A model generated the notes under the pieces. The model made no database searches and was not told where the DNA came from. It saw only the letters and a program-made list of their open reading frames with translations. Positions 30,070 through 40,501 of a stretch of DNA of 64,000 nucleotides are shown here, in pieces. Both the position numbers and the translations under genes were made by a program. How positions within the stretch are numbered: position 1 is the stretch's first letter; the number at the start of each line of letters is the position of its first letter. Source of the DNA: Bathynomus jamesi (Eukaryota > Arthropoda > Malacostraca > Isopoda > Cirolanidae); the NCBI GenBank assembly GCA_023014485.1, contig JAJOZX010000919.1, forward strand, positions 471,001 through 535,000. The letters run 5' to 3'.

Positions 30070-30335
30070 TAACCTTGGTTTTGCTTCCGCCCGAATTGTT
30101 CATTCTGACGAAGGACAAGTTGTCACTCCATCTTAGACCTACAGTTTAACGTGGAATCCGAGCCACGCCCCACCTGCAACCCAGCGTCTTAACCACTAGG
30201 CTACCCAGGATACCCATTTATCTACCAACCAATTTCTTTATTGTGTGGAAGGATGAACAGCTGGGTTTTGCTGCTGCGCGCCGCTTGCCGTCACCGGGTC
30301 TCGATCCCGGGGCCGGTGGATTCCATGAGCGACCC
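30070..30335 (-). repeat. composite tRNA-derived SINE
   Basis: Reverse complement shows both tRNA-like halves and the CAGCTGTTCATCCTTCCACA linker. The A-box of one half is truncated at the right edge (ATGGAATCCACCGGCCC). Inserted in the Penelope-like element. Confidence 0.8.
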
Positions 30336-30720
30336 ACGTAATAGCAAAACCATTGAAAATGTGCAGACTTCCAGGACCGATTCAATTTCGATTTCAATTT
30401 TATTTAAATAAATGCTAAACCGATTTAGACGGGGTGGGGTGGGGGGATTTATTCTTCTAAAGTCCTCAATGATATTGAAAAATCTGCTCTTTTATAAAGG
30501 CCTGAAATTCTGCCTTACTCTATAAAAGCTTAATTTTTACGATCATTTCCTTAACTTTGAGTTATTTTTTAAGAATTTTTTTAAACATTTATACTTCGAC
30601 CCACATCGTAAAACGATTTTAACCTTTTATTTAATAATTTACGTAATTTAGCTTTCATTTCATGCTTTTAACCCTTTTTCCAATTGACTTAATCTATTAG
30701 TTAATAACCCAATGGGTTGA
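30336..30720. other. decayed 5' part of the Penelope-like element
   Basis: AT-rich, no open frame; contains ATTTCAATTTTATTTAAATA and a GGGGTGGGG patch. Expected to have encoded the N-terminal part of the element's protein, but no motif survives. Confidence 0.4.
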
Positions 30721-30721
30721 T

Positions 30722-32206
30722 ATGGAGGCAGAAGAGTTTCAAAGTCTAAGAAATCTGTCCTCGGACAAGTCATTGGTGGTCGCAAGAACGGATAAAGGTA
30801 ATGGTGGTTTGGAAAAGAATGTTTATGTCAATAGAATGTTAGAGATTCCAAATGGTGTAACTAGATTTTCTGAAGTAACTGGTACAGTTTTGCTTCAATC
30901 CTAAAACAAGAAGATAAAATTAATGGGTATGTTGGAAAACTTAACTCTAATAATGCAATCTCGGACGCAGTTTTTTTCAAAATTATTTGTTTCTGGACCT
31001 TGCCAATGTATTATGTATGGACTTCCTAAAATACACAAACCTAATTGTTTACCTAGACCAATTTTATCGGTAATAAGAACTTTTAATGATAATTTATCAA
31101 AATTCCTGGTCCCCATATTGTCACCTATAAACTATAATTTATTTACAGTACAAGATTCATTTTCTTTCGTTGGAGAAATTACCAGGTTAAACAATAATTT
31201 GTACACAATGGCCAGCTTTGATGTAAAGTCTTTATTTACCAATATACCTGTTCCAGAAACTACTGGTATATGTACTGATAACCTTTTTAATAATACTGAT
31301 GCAGTTCAGGGTTTTAATAGAGGTCTCAACTGAAAGAACTGCTAAAATTTTCTGTGGGAGACGTTATATTTATATTTCATGATGAATTTTTCAAACAGAC
31401 TTGAAGGCCTTCATATGAATTTGCCCCTTGGTCCCACCTTAGTCAACGCGTTTCTTTGCCATCACGAAACCAAATGGTTGAACGAGTGTCCTTCCAATTT
31501 CAGACTTGTTTTTTTATAAAAGATGCCATGACACTTTTCTCCCGTTAAAATCACGAGACCATATCCCTTTTGTTTCTTAATTATCTTAATTCCAAGTATC
31601 CTAATATGGATACTACATCCGAAACTGGATCCAATAATTCTTTGTCCTTTTTCCAACTTAATTATTAAGATAACAAAAACTAATTCCTCTTTTGAAACTT
31701 TCTTTTTATCGAAAGTCAACATTCACTCGTCCTACTCCGAACTTTCCTTTTTTTTATTCCTTTAAATTTTAAACTAAATTTAATTTCGACTCTGACAAAT
31801 AAACTTTTAATATTTGTTCAGATTACTTTAACATATAACAAGAATTAAATTTCACTCGACAACTCGTTACAAAGAATAATTTCTCCTCTAGATTCGTGGA
31901 GACTACGATAGGCAGAATCCTAAATAGATTAATAGACCCCACAACTTGAGATACAATTACAGTTCTCAAAGATATCTTGTATTTCACTTTACCTTGTATG
32001 GCATCCTTGAATTTTAATATAGAAACAAATTATTAAATTTGCTCAGAGAATTTTACTCGCAATTATGTATTAAAATCCTATTCACTCCCCCCCCCCCTGT
32101 CTAAATCGGTTTATTATTTATTTAAATACAAAGATGATGTTACTCCATTTCTTAAGTCTTCCATAGTTTACCAGTATAAGTGTAACCACTGTATAGGGTT
32201 TATATA
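30722..32206 (+). pseudogene. Penelope-like RT and GIY-YIG domain, part 1
   Basis: Read across several frames: VVARTDKGNGG (about 30777), ILKQEDKINGYVGKL-like text, YGLPKIHKPNCLPRPILS (about 31015), SFDVKSLFTNIPVPET (about 31213), a damaged palm with no clear YxDD box, an RKSTFTRPTPNF-like remnant of the VYRKPTFTG block (about 31710), and the GIY-YIG start VYQYKCNHCIGFIYT (about 32168-32206). The frame then continues as IGKTKRHLKS after the Tc1 fold-back. Many stops and shifts. In intact relatives the RT copies the RNA and the GIY-YIG nuclease opens the target. Confidence 0.82.
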
Positions 32207-32431
32207 CACTGCATTCGCACTTATTAAGCAGATTACATTTTTTCCAATGTTTTCAAACGTTTTTCCCCGATTTCAATGAAATTTGTAGCAAATAATCACT
32301 ATATATAGCAGCATTGATGGTATTCATTTCGATAAAATATTTTTATAATTAAAATAATTATCTCATTTTATTGAAAAATATGTAAAATATTGTCCCGACT
32401 TATTAAGCAAGTATTCTATTTACGGATCTAA

Positions 32432-32877
32432 ATGGTGAAAATGGGTAAGAAGAAGGATTTAACACTAACTGAGAAAAGAAAAATAGTCAAGTTACTCGCT
32501 GAAAATATAAAATCTATTGAAATTGCGAAGCAGTTTGGCAGAGCTTATCGAACTGTAAACAAGTTTGTAGCGGAGAGTACCAAACTGAGGCAGCGAAGTG
32601 ATAAAGGAGCTATAAGAAAAGTGACAAGGCGGCAGATATCTGTAATCAAGCGCAAATTGCAAAGCATCCATTGTCCTCAAGTAAAGAGGTTTTTGAGCAG
32701 GCTGGCATACATAATGCACCAAGAACATCTCGATGTGGAATCCTCCAAACAATTGACAAGACGTGTAAACCTACGATTCAGTCACCATTAACATCCAGGT
32801 ACAAGAAGCAGCGTGTTGAATGGGCGCATCAGTACGTGAAAACAGATTTTAATACTGTATTGTTCACCGATGAATGA
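32432..32877 (+). pseudogene. Tc1-like transposase N-terminal half, left arm
   Basis: MVKMGKKKDLTLTEKRKIVK and LLAENIKSIEIAKQFGRAYR TVNKFV form a helix-turn-helix. RRQISVIKRKLQS follows, then after a frameshift near 32670 EVFEQAGIHNAPRTSRCGIL and KKQRVEWAHQYV lead to VLFTDE, the first catalytic Asp block, where a TGA (32875-32877) and the spacer end it. The second and third catalytic residues are absent. The left arm reaches D1 only because the sequence between 32788 and 32877 is not mirrored. Confidence 0.8.
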
Positions 32878-32904
32878 AAAGCAACCCTTGAGGGACTTAA
32901 TGTT

Positions 32905-33260
32905 TGGTGACTGAATCGTAGGTTTACACGTCTTGCCAATTGTTTGGAGGATTCCACATCGAGATGTTCTTGGTACATTATGTATGCCAGCCTGCTCAAA
33001 AACCTCTTTACTTGAGGACAATGGATGCTTTGCAATTTGCGCTTGATTACAGATATCTGCCGCCTTGTCACTTTTCTTATAGCTCCTTTATCACTTCGCT
33101 GCCTTAGTTTGGTACCCTCCTCTACAAACTTGTTTACAATTCGATAAGCTCTGCCAAACTGCTTCGCAATTTCAATAGATTTTATTTTTTCAGCGAGTAA
33201 CTTGACTATTTTTCTTTTCTCAGTTAGTGTTAAATCCTTCTTCTTACCCATTTTCACCAT
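32905..33260 (-). pseudogene. Tc1-like transposase N-terminal half, right arm (mirror copy)
   Basis: Same protein start as the left arm, read on the other strand: KMGKKKDLTLTEKRKIVKLL with AEKIKSIE in place of AENIKSIE and IVNKFVEEG in place of TVNKFVAES. It stops being mirrored at about 32905, before the D1 block. The handful of differences between the arms indicate that the fold-back is not brand new, or that the two halves were different copies when joined. Confidence 0.8.
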
Positions 33261-33489
33261 TTAGATCCGTAAATAGAATACTTGCTTAGTAATTCGGAAC
33301 ACAATATTTTACATATTTTTCAATAAAATGAGATAATTATTTTAATTATCAAAATATTTTATCGAAATGAATACCATCAATGCTGCTATATATATAGTGA
33401 GTATTTGCTACAAATTTCATTGAAATCGGGGAAAAACTTTTGAAAACATTGGGGAAAATGTAATCTGCTTAATAAGTGCGAACGCAGTG

Positions 33490-33730
33490 TATAGGTAAAA
33501 CCAAACGACACCTAAAATCTTGTATTTACGAACATTTCGGTAAATCTCGGTAAATTACCTCTTGGCAAACCACTTAACTCTTAATACAACCACGCACATA
33601 ATAATAATCCACCCAATTTCAGCTTAAAATTATGGAATCGTTATTTATTTATTTATAAATTAAAACCAGACCTTAATTCTGACGAATCATTGGTAAATCT
33701 GTTGTGGTTCAATTAAGGTATTTTTATTCA
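33490..33730 (+). pseudogene. Penelope-like GIY-YIG domain, part 2
   Basis: IGKTKRHLKSCIYEHFGKSR (33493-33553), then in shifted frames LPLGKPLNS, HAHNNN, and ESLFIY...KLKPDLNSDESLVNLLWFN (about 33629-33716). These are the conserved C-terminal words of Penelope-like proteins. Decayed. Confidence 0.8.
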
Positions 33731-33867
33731 CCTATTTTACCTTTTATTTTTGTTTTTATTCTTTTATATTTAACTTTTTCGTAGCCACTTTTTATAATTT
33801 TAATTTTGTTATTTTAAATTGGTCATTAATAGAACTTTTTATATTTGAAATTACTTTTATTTTTTTA

Positions 33868-33910
33868 ACCTTGAAGATGGAATGAGTACATTCCGAAACG
33901 TCGGTATCAA
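33868..33910 (+). ncRNA. hammerhead-like motif, right end (core mutated)
   Basis: CCTTGAAGATGGAATGAG...ATTCCGAAACGTC: same fold as the left copy, but the first box reads CTTGAAGA instead of CCTGAAGA, so the CUGA core is lost and it is probably inactive. Confidence 0.5.
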
Positions 33911-33994
33911 TTAAAGTTTGGAGAATGTTTATTTTTTCTCTGGTGTTCCTCTTCAGTATTAGACTGCGTTTTGCACGCCATTAATCAATAGCCG

Positions 33995-34041
<47 letters not shown>

Positions 34042-34044
34042 TTA

Positions 34045-34255
34045 TTCTGGTTTTCGCTTTTCGCTTCGCCCAAATTGTTCATTCTGACGAAGGTCATGGT
34101 TGTCACCTAATCTTGGACCTATAGCCCAGTGTGGAATCCGAACTACGACCCGTCAAGGAAGTCTGAAATAACAAAGTCCGAGCCGTCGTGACTCGATCCC
34201 ACGACTTCCAGCTAAGCAACCCAGGATCTCAACCACCAGATTACTCTTTGAGGCT
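34045..34255 (-). repeat. tRNA-derived SINE, variant family
   Basis: Shares GTTCATTCTGACGAAGGTCA and GTGGAATCCGAACTACGACC with the other SINEs. Its tRNA-like half differs: on the minus strand TCTGGTGGTTGAGATCCTGG and GGGATCGAGTCACGACGG. Closest to the copy at 46766-47105. Confidence 0.7.
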
Positions 34256-34328
34256 GCAAGAGTGAATTCTACATAAAAAGATTTATATTATAAGTATTAT
34301 TTATAGTTTCAAAAACCCATGATGTCAG

Positions 34329-34408
34329 TACGGGTTCTCCATAAGTTATCTTTACAAATTCAATTCACTTCAGTTGAATTTGTAAAGGTAATTTATGGAC
34401 ACCCTGTA
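34329..34408. mobile_element. 80-bp mariner-type hairpin MITE
   Basis: TACGGGTTCTCCATAAGTTA TCTTTACAAATTCAA is followed almost at once by its imperfect complement ending GGACACCCTGTA. The whole element is little more than two TIRs, with TA at both ends. Confidence 0.75.
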
Positions 34409-35480
34409 TGTTAACTTTCGTTTTAAATGTAAGTAAAAATACAACAAATAAAAAAATAGAATATAACTTTAAATACAGCGAAAAAAATTCTCTGAAAAGT
34501 TTCACCCGAAAACAAAAGCGTACAAAAATGTTTGAAATTCTCATCATACGCATGGGACTCTCCTCAGAATTTTATCTTGCATCTTACTCTTAATTTAGGT
34601 CTTGTTTGCTTTTTAGCCCTCAAGGCATCGCCTCTCTTTCGTACAAAGTGCAGTTTTATTTGTCGTATTTTTTTTCACAAATCCTGGTGGCGCCACCACG
34701 GACGGTGTATGAAGGGCCGCTTTGGTGTGAAAGTTAGGTATGTGGCGGGCGGGGCGCTGGTTCACCAGGATGCGTGCGCGCGCTTTGGCTCAACCTTTTC
34801 TCTTCTTCACTACCTTCTGTTTTTAGCGTCCGAACTATTTCTGCCTTCTCACGCCAATCCATTTGGAAGCGAGATTTTGTTAATGTATGCATAAAAATAT
34901 TTTTTTAAATTTTGTATATCGTTTCGTCAACATTTTTTGCAACCATACTACTCGTTTCCACCAACTTTTCATTCATTTGTAACATTAAAAGCTTGGGGCT
35001 TTTAGATGAAAATTAAATACATTTTCATATATAATTAAGCTGGGATGAAACAAACTTATTTTGTTGTAAATGTAAATAGTATGTATAATGATAATAAATA
35101 TCTTGAAAATGTACAGTAATAATTATTTATCTTATTTGTAGTTCGCGCGTAGAAAAAATGGAACGAAGTAAGAGTGGAATGGAAATAAATGGGGAATAGA
35201 GATTATGGTTTGTAGGATTTGACGAATTTGTCCTATAAACGTGTTATATTCTAGTTGAGCAGTCTATGTACACTATAATTTTGATTTCTGATGCGTGTGT
35301 TAGATTGGTCAGCGACCGTGACTCAGTGAGTAACGCTGTTTCTTTATAAATGAAGACACTGAGGTCGGAGGTTCGAATCTCGATGGTGTTGGTTAGAGCA
35401 ATGAGTCGCGTTATTGGCTTGAGCACTGTGCCAGTTTCTGGCTATCTTCACTGATAATTATTCTTTGTTAAAATGCCTTT
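34409..35480. other. no gene seen; one tRNA-like patch
   Basis: Mostly AT-rich. At about 35315-35395 GACTCAGTGAGTAACGC and GGAGGTTCGAATCTCGATGG resemble A- and B-boxes, but the anticodon arm does not fold well; likely an old SINE fragment. A GC-richer patch at 34680-34790 has open frames without recognisable protein. Confidence 0.5.
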
Positions 35481-35489
35481 TATCAAAAT

Positions 35490-38310
35490 TAGGGGTGCAC
35501 CGGATATTGCGAAATATCCGGTATCCGATAGGATATAGGTCATATCCGGCAGGATATGCCGGATATAGGCCAAGACCTTAGAAAATTAATACCTGTATGA
35601 AAATCTGCCATAATATGATAATAACACATTACAAATAATATTTTATATACAAAAGAAATGGAAAGCCCTCCAGGGCCCACCCCTAAACCAGTCCAGCAAC
35701 ACTTTCTATATTAAATCAACACAATACTGATGACAAGAATAAATAAAACATCTGTCCATCCTTAACGATTACAGTTCTATTAATATAATCAGAGCTTTTT
35801 ATAAAAACGTCTAGGCGTCAAATTTTTTAAAAAGAGTAAAATATTGCTAGACCCCTGCACTTGCTTTCCATTCTTTTTTCTCCTTTTTTTTTCCTTTATT
35901 TTCAAAACAATACAAAACATTACAAGCTTGATAAATGTAAAACAGTACATTCAATACAATATAAAATGCCTGGAATGAAATCAATGAATGGAGGGCAGTG
36001 TTGTGTAGGTCAGATGCCGCCATTCAGCCTGGAGGTCTTCAGAATAAAAAAAAACTCAACAACAGTGATTTAGAACTTTTTTCCGTTGTAGTGCAGAAAC
36101 AAGAGCATTTCTCCTCTTTTAGGCAATATTCGGGATCGCATTGCTTCATAGATGTTTCCATATTCAGAAAACATTCTCTCTGAAAATACAGAGGATGCGG
36201 GTGTGCAGAGAAGCTTTGAAACAATAGTTTTAAGGAGAGGAAATCGGTCCTCCTGCTTCCAAATTTGAACTGAACAGCGTTTCCTATCTACAAGAGGTTC
36301 AGATGCATATCGGTCTAACTCCCCCCCAATCAGTAGAACAGGAGCAGTCTTTTTTTCAACCTTTCTTCTCTCGTAACTTACTTCCCCAGATTGCTCTCCT
36401 TTTGTGATCTCCATAAAACACGCTTCAAGAATGTCCTCTTCGTCTTTCCTCTTTCGTATAGGAGAACTGGAATTTGAGCTTCTTTCGCTTTCACTTTCAT
36501 TACCTTCACTTTCATTTTCATTAGAATCATTACCACCATCGTCATTTTCAATACCTATGACTTCTTCAATCAGCCAGGATTTAACCTGCTCTTTTTGATC
36601 TTGTTGAAAGAAAGATAACTTATACCGCGGATCTATTGCAGTCGCAGTCACATAAGCCCTGTTTTTCATTATGTTCAAAGACTTCCCATCATTACTCTCC
36701 GACAAGAAACGCGCTCGAAGAGAAGTCAGGAGTTCTCTCTTTGTCGTTTGAACACCTTGGTCATCATGGCCAATCTTTGAAAGAAATCTTTGTAAAATAC
36801 AAATGCTTGGGATTACGGAAGACAAAGTTGATTTTTCCGAACTCATTTCCTGAGTTAGTTGGAAGAATGGTTTTAATATTTTAAGGAGATTTCGTATCAG
36901 TGTCCACTCGAAGGATGTGATGGTAGGTAATTCACTACGATCAGCCAAATACAGGTGCACTGGAATTTTTTATTTATATAATCTTTCTACCATCAAATAT
37001 GCACTGTTCCAACGTGTTGGGACCTCTTGAACCAATAGGAGAGGCTCAAGATTTTGCTGCACTTGAATGTGTTTGAAATTGTTACAGGCCAAAGGAGAAT
37101 GATTAAAGTGAGTTGCAAGGCAGCGACTTTTTGCAAGAATATCAATTACACTCCTCTGAACCATAATTGAGTCACTAATAATCAGTTGGAGTAAATGAAT
37201 GCTGCAGTGTAATGAAGGTATTTCAGCCAGGTCACTACCAAGAGCCATATTACTAGCTCCATCCCTCACCAATAAATTCCTCTTATTTGCATCAAGATCC
37301 CAACTATCCCACATAGAGCAAAACTTCTCAGATATATTCTTGCCAGTATGCGACCCTGAGAAATGAGAGGCATGTAGCACAGCATCGTATCTTTCAAAAT
37401 CTTTACCTCTCCAGTGACCCGATAATGATATAAAACTTTCTTGAGAGGTTGTGCATGTCCATATATCTGAAGAAAAGCTGACATGCTTTACTTCTTCCAG
37501 CTTCTGAGCAATTTTAGACTTGAACTCATTATAAAGACGAGGAATTATAGTATCAGAGAATTACCTTCTGCTCGGTGAGAGATATCTGGGTTGGAGGTAG
37601 GCCATTAGATCAATAAAACCATCATCTTCAACTAAAGTAAATAGCTGGTTGTCCAAAGCCATCATCATGCCAATTTTACGGTGAATCATCACAGACCTGG
37701 CTGGAGTCATTGATGTCCCATATTTTCTTAGATGAAAAGCTTTCCTCTATTGAGATCTGCTTACTCATTTGGTCCATTTTCTTTTCTTTCAGAGTACTAC
37801 CAGTAGAAGCTGATGGTCTAGCTCGTATTCTATCTATGCCTATTTCCTTTGATTCAGTCGCAGCTATTCTTTTTTTGTCATTTTCGTTTTTGGCTTCAGC
37901 ATAACTCTTTTGGGTGATTAATCTTCAAATGATTATGAAGAGGAGGTGTGCTAAAAGACTTTTGGCCACCTTTCTCCGTCCCACGTTTGATAATCTTTTG
38001 GCAAATATTACACTTTGCAGTGATATCGCTAGGATCATTTATTGTATACAGTGACCACACAAAACTTGTCATGATTAATACCTCAATACAACACAAAAAC
38101 CTGAAAGAGAACAAAACAATTAAACATCTGAATATACTTAAATTATTATTTATCTTATATTTGGGGGGGGCGCTTGCCCCCAATGCAAAACAAAACACAG
38201 CAATATGAGTAAAAATAATATGGTACCTAATAATATATATCCGGCCGGATAGATATGGCCATATCCGGTATCCGGCCGGATATGAAAAATTCATATCCGG
38301 TGCACCCCTA
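35490..38310 (-). mobile_element. near-full-length hAT transposon with perfect TSD
   Basis: TIR TAGGGGTGCACCGGATAT and its complement ATATCCGGTGCACCCCTA, flanked by ATCAAAAT on both sides (35482-35489 and 38311-38318). Subterminal ATATCCGG/CCGGATAT words are iterated at both ends. 2.82 kb, containing all parts of a hAT transposase on the minus strand. Confidence 0.95.
36070..38110 (-). pseudogene. hAT transposase with BED zinc finger, frameshifted
   Basis: N-terminus: BED finger FVWSLYTINDPSDITAKCNI, C-x2-C in CNICQKII, and HNHLKINHPKE. Middle: the conserved text around SQILDEKLSS/PTSQISLTEQK and EEVKHVSFSSDIWTCTTSQE is recoverable across frames at 37440-37740. Then FERYDAVLHASHFSGSHTG, LLVRDGASNMALGSDLAEIP with a catalytic Asp, HCSIHLLQLIISDS in the C/HxxH region, and PTRWNSAYLMVERLYK. 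After a stop near 36970 the last 296 codons give AIDPRYKLSFF, an acidic insertion, and the C-terminal dimerisation block LLCTPASSVFSERMFSEYGN with SRILPKRGEMLLFLHYN. At least four frames are used. The family is certain; this copy is dead. Confidence 0.9.
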
Positions 38311-38318
38311 ATCAAAAT

Positions 38319-39015
38319 GGTTTTGGGTTTGGGATGTTAATATTTTGTTTTGGGGATAATTTCTGGGGCAGAATTATCGATAATAATTTGAGGCAATATT
38401 TGGTTCGTAAACAGGTTCTTGTTTTTGAATTTTTAAATAGTGGAATTTTATGTCAATACTTTCATTTTTGTTCGTTTGATTCATAAATTTTTCTAATTAT
38501 ACTTCTTTTGCATGATCGCCAATGGTTCGATTGAATGCTTTTATGCGCTTCCGTCCGTCCGTTCGTCTCTATTTTCATTAAATGTATATTAAAATCCCCA
38601 ATGATGAAAGTGCCCACGAGCTTTTGAGAGACTTCATTTTGATTATAATTTGTAAAATGTTTATTTAATTATTTTATTTACGCTTCTATTAGGCAGTCTG
38701 CGCGTTGCCAATGCGTTTGAAATGGTTGTGTCGAAAGTAAGATTCCATTCGTGTTTTGATACGAAGTCCATGATACAAAGAGAGGTCAATTTCGAGTGTC
38801 TTTATGTACCGTAAACTCGGATACCGTCTTCGCTTCTCTTTGTGTAAAATGTGCCCTTCTAAGGCGAAAGAGTTGTTTGTACGGGTTTTGTAGGAATGTT
38901 TCTGTTATAATAATAATAATAATATTAATAATAATGATAAAATATTTTTTAATTAAAGTTAAGGTGTTTTTGATGTCATCATTGTGTTCAGCAAGGGTTC
39001 TTACTTTCAGGCTTA
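38319..39015. other. no gene seen
   Basis: Contains a (TAA)n-type microsatellite at 38908-38940 and CCGTCCGTCCGTTCGTC at 38550. Ends at the LINE target site. Confidence 0.55.
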
Positions 39016-39029
39016 GCGTCGAAGTTGTT

Positions 39030-39556
39030 GTTGTTGTTGGGTAGCCGATCAGCCCACCCTGATCGAGCAAGCCGGCGGCACGCGGGTAACCGATCGCCCT
39101 CTCCGGAGTGGACCAGAGGTTCAGCGCACTAGTGATGTTGTGTTGTGTTCTATGTTGTGCTAGAGCGGTACAGTCTGTCATAATGTGTTCAATTGTTTGT
39201 GGTGTGTCCTGGCACAGGTGGCAGGTGTCGTCTGTGGCGTTGTCTAGTCTGTGTTTATATGTCCGTAAGTTGGGGTGATGTCGACATCGGAATCGTGCTA
39301 AGTTAACTCGATCCGATCTGCTCAGGCTGAGCTCTGACCTGTTAATGGGTGGCGGCTTCGCACCTAGGACCGCATTCGGACCGAGTCGGGACAGTGCTTT
39401 GTGGGTTAGGTGTGTGTGTATGTGTGTTCTGTACTGTGTGATGTCTGTGGGGCGTGGTATGGAATGGAGTATTTGGTTTAATGTCTCTCTGGTGTTACCT
39501 TAATGGTGCGAGGTGTTGGTGCATGATTGTACATGTAGTGGCAAGGGTGTTGTGGG
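39030..39556 (-). pseudogene. LINE C-terminal region with Cys/His motif
   Basis: On the minus strand the text reads SELSLSRSDRVNLARFRCRH, HPNLRTYKHRLDNATDDTC, HLCQDTPQTIEHIMTDC and then ALAQHRTQHNITSALN, ending in LLDQGGLIGYPTTTTTSTL. The C-x2-C-x8-H-x4-C cluster is the conserved C-terminal motif of Jockey/I-group LINEs. The frame is interrupted at its upstream side by the hAT-like MITE, beyond which MNYASPCWAPIISNTRISIL and IQNNALRIITGCTQTPPIEH continue it (40502-40720). Confidence 0.85.
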
Positions 39557-40501
39557 CATGACTCCAGATTTGAAAAAATTTACTGGAGCACAGCTCTGAA
39601 TTTACTTTTTTTTCCCCTTACACCACTAGATAGGTTAATGATAGTAAACTCTTGAATTGACGACATACCAATTACAAATTGTTTTAGCTAAACATAATAA
39701 TACAATAATGTACAGTTTATAATTCACCTTAAGTTTATTTATTCATTGCAGCAGCAACAGTGGACGATGTTAGACCTTGCATGTCGGCATTTGTTGTGAA
39801 TTTACCACCATGTATGCTTGGTAAAAGTTAGTAAATATAGTATGGTAAAAGTGAGTAAAAGTAAGTAAATATAGTACAATGAAAGTAAGTAAAAGTAAGT
39901 GCTTTAAACTTAGTAAAAGTAAGGAAGAGTAAGTAAAAGTAGGTAAGTATGCTTGGTAAAAGTTAGTAAATATCGTATGGTAAAATTGAGTAAAAGTAAG
40001 TAAATATAGTACAATGAAAGTAAGTAAAAGTAAGTGCTTTAAACTTAGTAAAAGTAAGGAAGAGTAAGTAAAAGTAGGTAAGTTAAAGTAAGTAAAAGTA
40101 AGTTTAAACTTAACTAAACTTTTCAATTCTAGAGTCATGGTGGATTACTTAAAACCGCACAAGTAATTATCTGGCCAATTTATCAAACCTGGCCGAGATC
40201 AATGGAACATAGTCCAATCCTGATAATTTTATATTAAAAAAATATACGTTTTAATAAAATTTTAATTATCAAAACATTGAAGCTTAACAAAAAATAAAAA
40301 TAATTGTTAAATATGGAATTACCAACTAAACTTAAAATAACTAAATTTGTAATTTAAAAAAATTGGTTTGTACAAGAACGTATACGCAAAATAATTGCAT
40401 AACGTCTAGCGGATGAACAAAACCCAAACCCAAATTTACTTTTTCTCATGGTCAAATTTACTGGAGCAATGCTCCCAAGATCCCAGGAATCTGGAGTCAT
40501 G
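39557..40501. mobile_element. 945-bp hAT-like non-autonomous element with perfect TSD
   Basis: Ends CATGACTCCAGATT and its complement AATCTGGAGTCATG; GTTGTGGG is duplicated at 39549-39556 and 40502-40509. An eight-base TSD points to hAT, although the CATGACT terminus is not the usual CAG. The interior is non-coding and contains a 135-bp tandem duplication. Confidence 0.9.
39813..40082 (+). repeat. 135-bp tandem duplication of AAGTAAGTAAA-rich sequence
   Basis: Two copies starting TATGCTTGGTAAAAGTTAG; each is itself built of AGTAAAAGTAAG words. On the minus strand this produces an LLTFTYF-type frame which is not a gene. Confidence 0.9.

Larger units (their letters stand above)
32207..33489. 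mobile_element. Tc1-like fold-back with mirrored transposase halves
   Basis: Starts CACTGCATTCGCACTTATTA AGCAG and ends with its complement, with TA on each side. The arms 32207-32787 and 32905-33489 are inverted copies of about 580 bp around a 117-bp spacer. Each arm carries the same transposase N-terminus. The insertion splits the Penelope GIY-YIG frame between FIY and IGKTK, so it is the younger element. Confidence 0.92.
29773..33960 (+). mobile_element. composite Penelope-like element with opposed hammerhead-bearing ends
   Basis: Left end (29773-29930, minus orientation) and right end (33800-33960, plus orientation) are inverted copies of about 150 bp containing TAAATTGGTCATTAAT, a hammerhead-like segment and ATTAAAGTTTG. 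Between them lie a SINE (30070-30335), a decayed RT/GIY-YIG reading frame on the plus strand and a Tc1 fold-back (32207-33489). TA microsatellites border both sides. Confidence 0.85.

Noticed and set aside
34532..34894. 120-codon frame MKFSSYAWDSPQNFILHLTL as a small gene
   Set aside because: No recognised domain; composition changes abruptly and no conserved motif seen. Not excluded, but unsupported.
35315..35395. Functional tRNA gene
   Set aside because: A- and B-box-like words are present but the anticodon and acceptor stems do not pair well; probably an old SINE.
39770..40138. Leu/Thr/Phe-rich minus-strand frame LLTFTYFNLPTFTYSSLL
   Set aside because: Arises from AAGTAAGTAAA repeats inside a hAT-like MITE.
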